In this document: in pieces, positions 18,102 through 28,562 of the stretch
Numbering within the stretch: the stretch's first letter is position 1
How the letters are laid out: the number at the start of each line of letters is the position of its first letter
The notes under the pieces: model-generated
Database searches by the model: none
The model's input: only the letters and a program-made list of their open reading frames with translations
Told to the model about the DNA's origin: nothing
Source: Bacillota bacterium
Lineage (GTDB): Bacteria > Bacillota > Clostridia > Clostridiales > Clostridiaceae
Length of the DNA stretch: 64,000 nucleotides
Assembly (NCBI GenBank): GCA_021781745.1
Contig: JAJXWH010000013.1
Location: 1 to 64,000, forward strand
Direction of reading: 5' to 3'
Position numbers and translations under genes: made by a program

Positions 18102-18171
18102 CTCTTACCCTCCTTAACTTTAATTAGATAAATTAGAATGTTAATAACCTATAAATTATCTTAACAAAAGC

Positions 18172-19890
18172 CTATTTTAAAATTCCCAGGTCATTTATTA
18201 ACATCTTTTCAAGATCATCTTCACCTACTGGTTTACTAAAATAATACCCTTGAATTATATTGCAGCCTAAATTCATTAATATCTTAAGCTGTTCTTTAAC
18301 TTCTACGCCCTCAGCTATGACCTTATATCTTAGCCTTTTTGATAAACTTAAAATACATTCTATTACAGCTAGATTTTTTTCATCCTCAATATTATCAACA
18401 AAAGACTTATCAATTTTCAAAGTATTTATAGGTAAAACTGTTAAATAACTTAAAGAAGAATATCCTGTTCCAAAGTCATCAATTGAAATGTTTATATCTT
18501 TTTTTATAAGATCATATAAATCTGCAATCTTTTCTTCATTTAATTCAATTAAAGTACTTTCTGTAATTTCTATTTCAAGTAAATTTAAAGGAATTTCATT
18601 TTTCTCACATACTTTTATAAGCTTATCCTTAAAATCAGTTTCTTTAACTTGAATAGGCGAAACATTAATTGCTACATTATTAAATTTGTACTTTTTTTCT
18701 TTAAATTTATGAATTTTTTTGCATACTTCTTCAATCACCCAATCACCTATATCAACAATTATCCCAGTTTTTTCAGCTATGGGAATGAATTCAGCCGGAG
18801 ATACAAACCCAAGCTTTTTATTATTCCATCTTAATAAAGCTTCAAAGGCAACTATTCTATTTTCAGCAGCATCTATTTGAGGTTGATATACAATTGAAAG
18901 TTCATTGTTTTTTATTGATTCTTTTAATTCATTTTCAATTATTATTCTTCTTACATATAATTTGATTAAATCTAGTTCAAAAAAGGTATATGTATTTTTT
19001 CCAACTGCTTTCGATTTATACATAGCCAAGTCTGCAAATTTCAACAAATCATTCATATCAGTGCTATCTTGCGGAAAAGTCGATACGCCCATACTTGTTG
19101 TCATATATACTTGTTTATCACTAAGTTCAAATGGTTTTTTGCAATAATTTATTATACAATTACATAACTCTTTTAAATTATCTACAGAATCAAATTCATC
19201 TACAAGTATTATAAATTCATCCCCACCAACTCTATACAAACTACCGTGATTCTTAGCGCAAACATTTATCAATTGCGAAAATACCTTTAACATTAAATCG
19301 CCATAATCATGACCTAAGGTATCATTAATAGACTTGAAATTATCTAAATCTATAAGTACTATTGCTCCTTTTTGATTTAACTGTTTTGTCTTTTCTAAAG
19401 TAGTTTTAAAATCCATTAGAAACAGTTCTCTATTAGGTAGCTTAGTAAGAAAATCATAATATACACTTTCAGTTAATATTTTCTTGCTTTCCTTTTCTTC
19501 AGTTATATCTCTTCCTAAGCCAAATAAGCGTACTGATTCTCCATTTTCATTTTTTATCATCTTTCCATTTAATAAAATCCATTTAATTTCATTTGTTTTT
19601 GTAACAATTCTAAATTCGCTTTTATATAAAGATGATCTCCCATTTATAAAAAAGTTCAAATCGTTTATAGCACTATCTTTATCTTCATGTAGCACACTCT
19701 TTTCAATACAGTCAAATAAATTACTGAATTCATTTAAATCATATTGTGTAATTTTCTCCCAAGCGGTAGAAAGGAAAAGTTTATTTTCTTTAAGATCCCA
19801 CTCCCAAACTGCAATATTAACTTCATCAACTGCCTGTTTATACTTTTTAAATACCTCTATATAGTTTAAATTATTCTCTTCTATCATCAT
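18172..19890 (-). CDS. PAS-GGDEF-EAL c-di-GMP enzyme
   Basis: 572 aa, soluble. A PAS/PAC domain (about 15-140) leads into a GGDEF domain with an intact GGDEF at 222-226 and an EAL domain with EAL at 350-352. Later EAL motifs (ITESTLIE, DDFGTGYSSL, DKSF, AEGVE) look complete. It may therefore make or break c-di-GMP; intact EAL motifs suggest phosphodiesterase activity. It follows the kinase at 16086 in the same direction with a 35-nt gap to the next gene upstream. Confidence 0.9.
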   Translation of the reverse strand: MMIEENNLNYIEVFKKYKQAVDEVNIAVWEWDLKENKLFLSTAWEKITQYDLNEFSNLFDCIEKSVLHEDKDSAINDLNFFINGRSSLYKSEFRIVTKTNEIKWILLNGKMIKNENGESVRLFGLGRDITEEKESKKILTESVYYDFLTKLPNRELFLMDFKTTLEKTKQLNQKGAIVLIDLDNFKSINDTLGHDYGDLMLKVFSQLINVCAKNHGSLYRVGGDEFIILVDEFDSVDNLKELCNCIINYCKKPFELSDKQVYMTTSMGVSTFPQDSTDMNDLLKFADLAMYKSKAVGKNTYTFFELDLIKLYVRRIIIENELKESIKNNELSIVYQPQIDAAENRIVAFEALLRWNNKKLGFVSPAEFIPIAEKTGIIVDIGDWVIEEVCKKIHKFKEKKYKFNNVAINVSPIQVKETDFKDKLIKVCEKNEIPLNLLEIEITESTLIELNEEKIADLYDLIKKDINISIDDFGTGYSSLSYLTVLPINTLKIDKSFVDNIEDEKNLAVIECILSLSKRLRYKVIAEGVEVKEQLKILMNLGCNIIQGYYFSKPVGEDDLEKMLINDLGILK

Positions 19891-19925
19891 AAAAAATTCT
19901 TTGTTCTCCTTTTAAATAGATATAA

Positions 19926-21035
19926 TTAAATTTTGCCAGTATTTTTATGATTTAATTCCTTCATGTACCTTACTATTAATTCATCCAAATATTGACTAAT
20001 AACCAACCTATCATTTATAGTTTCATTTGTGTTTATGGTACAACATACTTCATTTAAAACTTCCCGTACCTCATTAATATGTCTATTTAATTCTGATATC
20101 TTAATGGTCTTCTCTTCAAGACTTTCAAATTCAGCTTCACTTATATTTTCCTGATTTAATATTATCCTATTTCTTCCACTAATTTTTGCCCTATATAAAT
20201 TTTTATCTACTTTTGATAACAGATCTGAAATACTTATATCATTATCAGTAATACTATATACACCAAAGCTTGCAGTTATATTAATTTTAAGTTCTCCATA
20301 TTCAAATGTTGTATTTTCTAATTGTTTTCTTATCTTTTCAGCTATAGCATACGCATTCTTTAATTCGGTGCCATTAAGTACGATAATAAATTCTTCTCCA
20401 CCAAATCTTCCTGCCCAGTCAGAATTATTTCTCAATGATTTAAGCATTATATTAGAAAAATCATTTAAAATATTATCTCCAATAACATGTCCATATTTAT
20501 CATTAACCTTTTTAAAATAATCTATATCTGTCATAATTATAGATAATGGCATTTTGCTGATTTTGCTGTAGTTAATATCTACAGGCAACCTTTCATTGAT
20601 ATACCTTCGATTATATAAACCTGTCAATTCATCCGTAACTGCTTTTTCATTCATAGCACTAATCAATTCTTCTACAGAATTCGTGCCTTCAGTCAATTTA
20701 TGTAATACACTCCCATTTTGAGTTATATCCTTTAATATTTCAACAATATATATTTTTCCATCAATCTCTACTGGTGTTGCGGTTATTAAAACAATTTTCT
20801 CTTTATCATACTCTATCTTTACAAAAGTATCATTATTATTATATGCCCTCATTGATATACAATTATCGCAAAAAGTATCCTTTTTCCATAAAGCATAGCA
20901 AGTTCCATTTAATTCTCGCACTTCCTTATCTTTAACTATAATAGTTTCTTTCTCTATAGGATTTACAACTCTAATAACATCATATAAATTTTTAAAAATT
21001 GATAACCTTTCTTTTACCTTTTCTATTATGTCCAT
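19926..21035 (-). CDS. Diguanylate cyclase (GGEEF)
   Basis: 369 aa. The N-terminal ~120 residues look PAS-like, with a CDNCISMRA pair of Cys (about residues 56-59) that could be a redox or metal point. The GGDEF domain starts near 130 (DELTGLYNRRYI) and has the active GGEEF at 212-216. The C-terminal 80 residues are helical. It synthesises c-di-GMP. GGGAGG precedes the ATG. It lies 35 nt upstream of the GGDEF-EAL gene, so synthesis and breakdown enzymes are co-transcribed. Confidence 0.9.
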   Translation of the reverse strand: MDIIEKVKERLSIFKNLYDVIRVVNPIEKETIIVKDKEVRELNGTCYALWKKDTFCDNCISMRAYNNNDTFVKIEYDKEKIVLITATPVEIDGKIYIVEILKDITQNGSVLHKLTEGTNSVEELISAMNEKAVTDELTGLYNRRYINERLPVDINYSKISKMPLSIIMTDIDYFKKVNDKYGHVIGDNILNDFSNIMLKSLRNNSDWAGRFGGEEFIIVLNGTELKNAYAIAEKIRKQLENTTFEYGELKINITASFGVYSITDNDISISDLLSKVDKNLYRAKISGRNRIILNQENISEAEFESLEEKTIKISELNRHINEVREVLNEVCCTINTNETINDRLVISQYLDELIVRYMKELNHKNTGKI

Positions 21036-21135
21036 AAATATACCCTCCCTTTAAATAAAGAAATTACTCAATGCATAATATAAAAACTTATTAATCAAAA
21101 TTCATATGTATTATAGAGTCATAAAAACCATCTTA

Positions 21136-21717
21136 CTACATTAATCCAAAATATATATCCCATAGTTCAGAAATAACTTCATTGCTTATTTTTGTATTGT
21201 ACGTCATCATCTCATGTACTAAGTGATTTTCCAACTTTTTGCATTTAATTAGATAACTATCTATATTTTCGCTTATAAATTTATTTTCAAGCTGCGGGTT
21301 ACCAAGAATATCTAAAAGAATTTTATTTTCTTCATTTGAATAAAATTTGTATTTTTCTCGTATAATATTTGATATTTCTTCTGGAGGAAATAAGTGACAC
21401 CTTAAAATAAACTTCCTTCTTGACATATCAGTGATATAATATTCTATCTTTTTTTTTAATAACACGTATAACTTTTCTTTTATTGAAATATCATTATCTA
21501 ATTCTTCTATACCACTAAGGTACTTTATATAATCATTACAAATCTCATCATAGATATAAAAAAATAAATCCTGTTTTGATTTATAATAAAAATATACTGT
21601 TGACGCCTTAACTCCTACTTCACTGCAAATATCTCTAATATTCGTTGCTTCATATCCATTTTCTAAGAAAAGTTTAAAAGACGTATAAAATATTTTATCG
21701 CTCGTCATATTTTCCAA
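21136..21717 (-). CDS. TetR-family transcriptional regulator
   Basis: About 193 aa. I take the TTG at 21717 as start (AAGGTGG, 8-nt spacing); a GTG at 21729 overlaps the ribosome binding site and an ATG at 21708 is too far. The N-terminal helix-turn-helix FYTSFKLFLENGYEATNIRDI...GVKASTVYFYYKSKQDLF is classic TetR. The C-terminal ligand domain is unassigned. A palindrome upstream (21812-21823) is a likely self-operator. Confidence 0.88.
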   Translation of the reverse strand: MENMTSDKIFYTSFKLFLENGYEATNIRDICSEVGVKASTVYFYYKSKQDLFFYIYDEICNDYIKYLSGIEELDNDISIKEKLYVLLKKKIEYYITDMSRRKFILRCHLFPPEEISNIIREKYKFYSNEENKILLDILGNPQLENKFISENIDSYLIKCKKLENHLVHEMMTYNTKISNEVISELWDIYFGLM

Positions 21718-21811
21718 AGCACTTACCACCTTCTATAAATTTCAATCATTTTTAATTTATATTTTCTTTTAGAATTTTATATTTTTACATATTGAACCAG
21801 AATTATGTATA

Positions 21812-21853
21812 TAACGTTCGTTACATAAATCATATCACTGTATTTACAGTGAT
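21812..21853. promoter_or_regulatory. Two candidate operators upstream of the TetR gene
   Basis: TAACG-TT-CGTTA at 21812-21823 is a compact dyad of the sort TetR proteins bind. A 20-bp perfect palindrome with arms ATCACTGTA / TACAGTGAT spans 21834-21853, 22 bp centre to centre from the first. Confidence 0.5.
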
Positions 21854-21900
21854 TCAATTTAATTTATACTGCATTTTTACCTATAATTCGACTCAATTAT

Positions 21901-21937
21901 GAGTTAATATATAAGCCTCATATTAAAATATTAACTC
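21901..21937. repeat. Hairpin in the TetR/kinase gap
   Basis: A 10-bp perfect stem GAGTTAATAT (21901-21910) / ATATTAACTC (21928-21937) with a 17-nt loop and no T run. Function is unknown. Confidence 0.4.
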
Positions 21938-22006
21938 GTTCCTAGGAATTTACCTGTCATTTTATATATAGTTATTATTTAATTATTAATTTCAAAAATA
22001 AGAACA

Positions 22007-22028
22007 CAGTGTTTCCTAGCGAACACTG
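22007..22028 (-). terminator. Terminator of the Cache kinase gene
   Basis: The stem CAGTGTT / AACACTG lies 45 nt past the kinase end at higher coordinates; read on the minus strand it ends TTCTTATTTTT. Because it precedes the kinase stop on that strand's map, it more likely ends the transcript coming from the gap or the TetR side. Confidence 0.35.
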
Positions 22029-22072
22029 CATTTCATTACATTGTTTATTTAATTTAAATATTCTACTATATC

Positions 22073-24076
22073 CTAATTAATTGTATCAACCAAAATCGTG
22101 AAATAAAATGTACTTCCTTTTCCTAATTCACTATTGACAAAAATTTCACCACCCATAAGTTCTATAAGTTTTTTTGACAGAGCAAGTCCTAGCCCAGTTC
22201 CTTGAAACCTCTTTGTGTTGCTATCATCTAGCTGAGTAAAATAGTTAAACAGCTTTGGAATATCCTCTTTTTTAATTCCTATACCTGTATCGCGTATTGA
22301 AAACATTAATAAAACTTTGTTCTCCAAAGATTTTAGTTTCTTAATATCTAACTGTATTTCACCATTCTGTGTGAATTTAATAGCATTCCCTAAAAGATTT
22401 GCAATTATTTGATTTAATCTAAAAACATCCACAAAAATCTGTTCAGGGAGATTGTTTTGAATATGAATTTTAAAAGTTATTTTTTTATTATAAGTTAAAG
22501 GTGCATAAAAATTTTCTATTCTATTAATGAAACTCTCCATATAAATCCATTCAGGTACAAGTTCAGCTTTTCCAGATTCTATTTCAGAAACATCAAGTAT
22601 ATTATTAATAATTTGAAGCAAATTCATGGCAGATTCTTTAACTAATTTAACCCTCTTTCTTTGCTCATCATTCAATTCAGACATTAATACTAAATCAGTC
22701 ATCCCAATAATTCCATTCATGGGTGTTCTTATCTCATGGCTCATATTCGCTAGAAATTGGCTTTTTGCTTTATTAGCTTCTTCAGCTCCTATTTTTGCTG
22801 TATGTAAATCAATGTTAGCTTGTTCGACTTCAAGCTTTCTATGTTTAAGATCAGATATTAGTGCGCATAATTCTTCTGCCATATTGTTAAAAGCACGTGA
22901 CAATTTTCCTATCTCATCATTTCTTACAACCTGAGCCCTTTCTGATAAATCTCCTTTAGAAAAGTTTTCTGTAGCTCTTATTAAATCATTTATTGGCTTC
23001 ACTATATATTCTGTTCTTTTTATCCAAAGTATTATGCAAACAACTAACAGAACTATACAGGAATATATAAAAGTATAAATATATTTTGACATTTTATTTG
23101 AAAACTGACTTTCAGGAAAAGACGTTATAATTAACCAATCCAAGCCTTGTTTTTTATATTCATTCACTCTTATGTGAAGCTTATCATTATCTGTTTTTAC
23201 TATAAAATGATCCCTGAAACTGTTTTTATAATCTGAATATGCTTCTTTTATATATTCATTATCAATTTCTCCTATTTTTATTCCCTTTATTTGATTATCT
23301 GAAATAGTTGTAAAATTAGGTTTTCCAAGTGAATTTGCAATAACCTGTCCAGAAGTTTTTTCCACTATATAGGCTGTGGCCGATTTATCTTTCACAATTT
23401 CACTTAAATATGAATTTATCTTAGAAAGAATAAAATGAGTTCCTAAAACGCCTTTAAGATTACCATTATCATCATAAATTGGATAGGCCGCTGTAATAGC
23501 TAAATCTCTCATAATAAAATGTTCATAAACAGGTGAAAATACAGGCTCCCTTTTTTCCTTAGCAGTTATATACCAGTCTCTTGTCCTAGGATCAAACTTT
23601 CCAAAATCCTGAACAAAATCTCCTGCAGTTAAATCAGACTTTAATGAATAATAGCGAGAATCTCCATTTGTATCAGCATCGCTTCTCATAATCTCTATTT
23701 TACCTTCTGCATTTCTTCGTGCTCCGTAATATTCACCCTTTTCAGTACCATAGCTGAAACTATAGATATTATTTGGACTAGCTAACATTACTCCGGAAAA
23801 ATAAATTTCACGTTCTCTCTCATTATATATATCTACAGTACCATTTTTAATTAAATTATAATTAGATTTATTAATAAATAGTGGTATATCAACAAAATCT
23901 TCCACTTTATTTACTATTTCTTTTGCTGAATCATCTTCTATATCTTTAATGTTATTTTCCACTGCTTTATTAGACTCTGTAAATGCAATAAACCCTATAA
24001 TAATTGTTATACATACAGAAATAATAATAAAAGTGCTAATAATCATATTTTTTAATGAATTTGTTTCCTTTATCAT
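22073..24076 (-). CDS. Membrane dCache-HAMP histidine kinase
   Basis: About 667 aa. The ATG at 24076 is my choice; a GTG at 24091 is possible. Membrane span at about 10-32, a large external dCache_1 sensor (35-315) with [10 protein letters not shown] and DPRTRDWY motifs, a second span (about 320-340), HAMP (342-395), a coiled coil, HisKA with [10 protein letters not shown] (His447) and an HATPase domain with GTGLGL. No receiver is attached, unlike the two PAS kinases nearby. dCache domains usually bind amino acids or other small metabolites. The partner regulator is not in the window. Confidence 0.9.
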   Translation of the reverse strand: MIKETNSLKNMIISTFIIISVCITIIIGFIAFTESNKAVENNIKDIEDDSAKEIVNKVEDFVDIPLFINKSNYNLIKNGTVDIYNEREREIYFSGVMLASPNNIYSFSYGTEKGEYYGARRNAEGKIEIMRSDADTNGDSRYYSLKSDLTAGDFVQDFGKFDPRTRDWYITAKEKREPVFSPVYEHFIMRDLAITAAYPIYDDNGNLKGVLGTHFILSKINSYLSEIVKDKSATAYIVEKTSGQVIANSLGKPNFTTISDNQIKGIKIGEIDNEYIKEAYSDYKNSFRDHFIVKTDNDKLHIRVNEYKKQGLDWLIITSFPESQFSNKMSKYIYTFIYSCIVLLVVCIILWIKRTEYIVKPINDLIRATENFSKGDLSERAQVVRNDEIGKLSRAFNNMAEELCALISDLKHRKLEVEQANIDLHTAKIGAEEANKAKSQFLANMSHEIRTPMNGIIGMTDLVLMSELNDEQRKRVKLVKESAMNLLQIINNILDVSEIESGKAELVPEWIYMESFINRIENFYAPLTYNKKITFKIHIQNNLPEQIFVDVFRLNQIIANLLGNAIKFTQNGEIQLDIKKLKSLENKVLLMFSIRDTGIGIKKEDIPKLFNYFTQLDDSNTKRFQGTGLGLALSKKLIELMGGEIFVNSELGKGSTFYFTILVDTIN

Positions 24077-24202
24077 TTTACCATTCCACACTCCATATCT
24101 TATGTATGCAATTTACTATAATTAAAGGTCGAAGTCTATATAAAATCTAGATTTCAACCTTCTCTAACTTTCTTTAAAGCACATATTAAATAATATTTCT
24201 GT

Positions 24203-26176
24203 TTATTTCTTTAAATGAATTTCAATAATTTCATAAAGTTTTTCAACATCAAATGGTTTTACTATATAATCATCCATATCTGCCTGCATACATTTATCTT
24301 TATCTTCACGCATAGCATATGCTGTCATTGCAATGATTGGTATATGCTTTCCTTCAAGCTCCTCAGCTCTAATGATTTTAGTTGTTTCAAAACCATTTAA
24401 TTCTGGCATTTGTATATCCATTAATATTAGATCTACTTTGTTATTTTTTAATATTTCTAAGGCTTCATTTCCATTATATGCCCCAATATATTTATAACCT
24501 CTATTTTTTATTATACCTTCCATAACTTCTTGATTTATTAAATTATCTTCAACACATAAAATCACCTCATTTCGTTCTACCTTATTAATTTCTACTTGGC
24601 TTTTTACTATAGTTCTTATTTCAAAATTTTGTTCTTTCTTTTTGGATTTTTTAAATTCACATGTAAAAATAAATGTTGATCCTTTTCCTAATTTACTTTC
24701 AAAACATATATTCCCATTCATTAAAGCAGCAAACTGTTTTGAAATTGCTAATCCTAATCCCGTTCCTATTTGTTTTTTACTTGTCGACAAATTTCCTTGG
24801 CTATAATCATTAAAGATCTTTTCTTTAAATTCCTCGTCTATACCAATTCCCGAATCTTTTATTCTAAATTCTATTTTCTCACTAACATTATCTTTAGATA
24901 TCATCTTTACCCTAAATGATACATATCCTTCATCTGTAAATTTAACAGCATTACTTATCAAATTATTAAGAATTGCTTTTAGCCTTAACTCATCTCCAAT
25001 AATTTCGTAATCGATATTAGGATCTAAATAGTAACTTACTTCAATACCTTTTGAATTCCCTATAATTAAAAGATTATTATAAATATTATTAATAGTTTCT
25101 CTTAAGTTAAATGGTTCCTCATTTAATTTAAATGTTCCTGATTCTATTTTTGATATGTCCAATAAATTATTAATTACACTAAGCATAGTATTAGCTGATT
25201 CATTTAATATCTTAATATATTTGCTTTGTTCCTCACTAACACATTCCGAACTTAAAAGTTGCATGGCTGCTAAAATACCATTCATTGGTGTTCTTATTTC
25301 ATGACTCATATTTGCTAAGAAGATGGATTTAGCTTTATTAGCAGCTTCTGCTTTTTGTTTTAGTAATTCTAATTGCTCACACTTTTCTTGTAATTTATTC
25401 TCAATTATCTTTCTATCTGTAATATCTTTGTAAATTGCTAGTACTCCTGAAACTCCTCCGTCTTCATCATAAATCGGAGAAGCAGAAACCAAAACATTAA
25501 GCATTTTTCCACTTTTATCTAACCTAACTGTTTCATAATCCTTAACAATCTCACCTTTGCTAATCATGCATAATATACTTTTTGATTCATCTAATATACT
25601 ATTAGGAAGTAATTCACTCATATTTTTTCCTATTACTTCTTCCTTTTTAAAACCAAACTTTGCTTCAGCACCTTTGCTCCAATTTGCTATATTCATTTCC
25701 TTAGTAAAGATTATAAACGGATCATCAAGTATATCCAAGGACATTGAAAATAACTTTGCATTTTTATATTCTTCTTCTGCTTCAGAAATGTCTCTTATAA
25801 TGCTCACTACCATATTTTTTGTTTTTTCATTACTATAAATAGATCTTACTTCCACTGGAAATTTAGAACCATCTTTTCTATAGTGATATGTTTTAAACTT
25901 TATGCCTCTATCTAAAGCTTTTTCTAATTGTCTTTGAGTAAATTCCATAGTACTTTCATTTCTAAGGGTGAAAATATTTATATTAATTAATTCTTCAAAT
26001 GTATATCCATAAGCTTCAATGGCCTTTTTATTACCATATAGAATTTTTCCTTTCTTGTTAACTATAAGAATAATGTCAAATGCATTTTCAATAAAATCTT
26101 TTCCTTTGCCATATATTTCTTCAATTAATAATGTATCTTTATGCTTGGGCAATCCTTCCAATACCGACTTTCCCAC
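24203..26176 (-). CDS. PAS-PAS hybrid histidine kinase with REC
   Basis: About 657 aa. The GTG at 26176 has AAGGGTGG at 8 nt; an earlier GTG at 26203 would put that site inside the gene. Domains: PAS (about 28-140), PAS (145-265), HisKA with [10 protein letters not shown] (His292), HATPase, and REC with LILMDIQMPELNG (Asp587). It is soluble. The layout and many motifs match the kinase at 16086 (for example KDGSxFPVEVxSI in PAS1), so the two are likely paralogues sharing output. Confidence 0.9.
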   Translation of the reverse strand: MGKSVLEGLPKHKDTLLIEEIYGKGKDFIENAFDIILIVNKKGKILYGNKKAIEAYGYTFEELININIFTLRNESTMEFTQRQLEKALDRGIKFKTYHYRKDGSKFPVEVRSIYSNEKTKNMVVSIIRDISEAEEEYKNAKLFSMSLDILDDPFIIFTKEMNIANWSKGAEAKFGFKKEEVIGKNMSELLPNSILDESKSILCMISKGEIVKDYETVRLDKSGKMLNVLVSASPIYDEDGGVSGVLAIYKDITDRKIIENKLQEKCEQLELLKQKAEAANKAKSIFLANMSHEIRTPMNGILAAMQLLSSECVSEEQSKYIKILNESANTMLSVINNLLDISKIESGTFKLNEEPFNLRETINNIYNNLLIIGNSKGIEVSYYLDPNIDYEIIGDELRLKAILNNLISNAVKFTDEGYVSFRVKMISKDNVSEKIEFRIKDSGIGIDEEFKEKIFNDYSQGNLSTSKKQIGTGLGLAISKQFAALMNGNICFESKLGKGSTFIFTCEFKKSKKKEQNFEIRTIVKSQVEINKVERNEVILCVEDNLINQEVMEGIIKNRGYKYIGAYNGNEALEILKNNKVDLILMDIQMPELNGFETTKIIRAEELEGKHIPIIAMTAYAMREDKDKCMQADMDDYIVKPFDVEKLYEIIEIHLKK

Positions 26177-26319
26177 AGTTTCCACCACCCTTATATTTTT
26201 CACTATTTAATACTTTATTTTTCTAAATAAAATTTAAAAATATATTAAATTTCCTCAGCATTAAATGACTTTGCACTATAATCATCTATTTAATTCCCTT
26301 GCCTAATAATCTAAATTCA

Positions 26320-27882
26320 CTAAAATTGATTGGTAAGTTCTACTATTCGTATATTTTTTTCTTGATTATTTAATACTTTATACTGTATTTCAATTTTAAA
26401 TTTGTCAGGAAAGCTTACATCTATATATTGATATTCCTCTTTTTCCTGCTTACTTTCAATTAAACCAACACTTATTGCATTTGGGTCTTTTGTATAGTGC
26501 AACTCATACAAACATTCTTCAATATGAAGTAATTCTTTTCTTGAAAAATTAACAACGTTGCTTAAGTTTTTAAAGTCAAAAGTGAATTTATTAAAGGATT
26601 TACTCCAACGTTCAAAAATCTCACTTCTTTTTTGACCCTCTTTTTTATGTACTTCTTGTTTCTTTTCATTATATATTTTTATTAAGTTATCTGTATCAAT
26701 TTTTAACTGATCAAATTCACCGCTAATATCTTTTATATTCTTTTCTTTAATTACTATTAGCTTAGTATTTTCTTCTATTAGCTCTTTTTTATATCCAGCT
26801 TCAATTTTAATATCTGAAAGCTCATTGTTAATATCAATTGTATCAAATTTAACTTTTTTAAATTCTTCCATTAGACTATCTAACTCTTCTAATAATGCAT
26901 TTTCCATCCTTCCTTTAATTTCAGTTAATACATCTTCATGTATTTTTTTTGCTTCTTCTAACTTAACATTTATTTTCCCCAAATTAATTATGTCTTCTTC
27001 TGCATGCTCTTTGTCTCTAATAGCCTTATTTAATAAACGATTTTCTTTTTGCAGGTTATTTTCTATTGAATCTATTTTATCTTTACATAATTCAATATTC
27101 TTTTTTAATTCCAATAATTCTTCCTGAGATTTTTTTAAATCTTCGTCTTTTTTTAATATTTCAATTTCTTTTTCCTCTTCTTCTATAAAGCTTGGAAGTA
27201 ATTCTTCCTTTGGAGTGAATCTTCCTCCATAAGCTTTTACACATAACCATATAAGTCTAGCAAAATGTTGCCTATCAAGTTTTTTCCATACATTTAGCAA
27301 TGTTACGTTTTCGATATCCACAGATTGAAGAAAATTTTTCTTTTGCTTTTCATCCATATTATTTATAATTTCTTCTATATCTTCAGTTGTCTCCTGTAAA
27401 TCAACAAAAGTTTGCTCATTCAAATACTCTTTTGCCTTATTACTAAGCTTGTCACTATATTTTAAGTAAATACTATCTGCTTTTTGACCTGGGGTTAAAT
27501 TCTTGAAAATCTTATATAACTTTCCTGCTTCCTCTATAACTTCTACTGATATTTCATCTTCTGTTGGATTTTCTCCATGATTTCTAGTCTTCTCAGTAAG
27601 AATTTTCAGTAATCTTTCATCTAATTCTTCTCTTGTATACTTTTTTAGTTCGCCTCGCTTCTCATTAACTAAAGTCCATATTTCTTTTACTTCAGGCTCT
27701 TCCATCATTTGATTCTTTCCAATTTTGCTTCCTATGAAATTAATTAAACCTATAGTCTTCTTTTTAACTTTTTGTATAATTGGTTTAGAAATATTGGTTA
27801 CATTCATTGTTTCAAGCAGTACGATTTGTTCAATCATATCTTCATCTGAAATTCTTCTTAATCCGTCAAAAATATTAGGCAT
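26320..27882 (-). CDS. Unrecognised coiled-coil protein
   Basis: 520 aa from the ATG at 27882 (GGGAG, 6-nt spacing). I do not recognise the family. The N-terminal ~230 residues are helical and charged (MPNIFDGLRRISDEDMIEQI, then KEIWTLVNEKRGEL). Residues about 235-400 are long Glu/Lys-rich coiled coils. The last ~90 residues look like a small alpha/beta domain (ELLHIEECLYELHY, YIDVSFPDKFKIEIQY, RIVELTN). No signal peptide or membrane span. It stands alone, downstream of nothing on its strand, and next to the kinase block. It might be a structural or defence-type protein, but nothing proves it. Confidence 0.75.
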   Translation of the reverse strand: MPNIFDGLRRISDEDMIEQIVLLETMNVTNISKPIIQKVKKKTIGLINFIGSKIGKNQMMEEPEVKEIWTLVNEKRGELKKYTREELDERLLKILTEKTRNHGENPTEDEISVEVIEEAGKLYKIFKNLTPGQKADSIYLKYSDKLSNKAKEYLNEQTFVDLQETTEDIEEIINNMDEKQKKNFLQSVDIENVTLLNVWKKLDRQHFARLIWLCVKAYGGRFTPKEELLPSFIEEEEKEIEILKKDEDLKKSQEELLELKKNIELCKDKIDSIENNLQKENRLLNKAIRDKEHAEEDIINLGKINVKLEEAKKIHEDVLTEIKGRMENALLEELDSLMEEFKKVKFDTIDINNELSDIKIEAGYKKELIEENTKLIVIKEKNIKDISGEFDQLKIDTDNLIKIYNEKKQEVHKKEGQKRSEIFERWSKSFNKFTFDFKNLSNVVNFSRKELLHIEECLYELHYTKDPNAISVGLIESKQEKEEYQYIDVSFPDKFKIEIQYKVLNNQEKNIRIVELTNQF

Positions 27883-28031
27883 GCCCATCTCCCTATCTCG
27901 TATATTGTATTATTTTCTTTTATGTAACAATTATCCTACATTTTAGATTTTGCTCTTATTTATATATTAATATAATTCTTTGAATTTTTAAATATAAACT
28001 ATAAAAATGTATTATTATCACATATTTTCAA

Positions 28032-28075
28032 AAAAATAAGGACAATAGAGATTAATCTCCATCACCCTTATTTTT
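28032..28075 (-). terminator. Bidirectional hairpin, probable end of the 58-aa peptide transcript
   Basis: AAAAATAAGG (28032-28041) pairs with CCTTATTTTT (28066-28075), giving T runs on both strands. An inner GAGATTAATCTC palindrome adds structure. It lies about 105 nt past the peptide stop. Confidence 0.65.
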
Positions 28076-28180
28076 AAGATGTTTGAAAAGTTCCTGAGCA
28101 ATTCATAGTATTGTGTCTACTCGTATTTTAACACTTTATTACAAAGTATTCAATATTAATTAATAACTTTTCTTTTTGTA

Positions 28181-28357
28181 TTAGGCTTTTGCTTCAAAAT
28201 AATGATCTCCACCATTTCTTTTAGTTGCACTTGAAATAGTATCTGGTTTCTTTATATTTTGAATTTTAGTTGCACTAGATACTGTATCTACGCTTTGAGA
28301 TTTAGTACTAATAATATTACTAAGGTATGTTGAATTTAAAATTCCTGATATATTCAT
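28181..28357 (-). CDS. 58-aa peptide with an internal SSATK repeat
   Basis: An ATG after AAGGTG (7-nt spacing) opens 58 codons. The product begins MNISGILNSTYLSN and contains two similar units, VDTVSSATKIQN and PDTISSATKRNG, before ending GGDHYFEAKA. No Cys, no membrane span. The repeat and ribosome binding site argue it is real. It lies divergently from the SASP gene at 28563. Function is unknown. Confidence 0.65.
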   Translation of the reverse strand: MNISGILNSTYLSNIISTKSQSVDTVSSATKIQNIKKPDTISSATKRNGGDHYFEAKA

Positions 28358-28562
28358 TTGTAATCACCTTCTTTCCAAATTAAGAATTTAAATTAGTTAA
28401 TGCATTATTTTTTATAATACAACTTAAACCTTAGAATATACTGAGAAATAGCAATAATTTGTACAAATTTATTATAAATGACAATTTCATTTAAACTTAC
28501 TAAGTATATTTCTATACAGAAGTATAAAACTAATATTGATACTAATATGGAGGTGTTAAATT

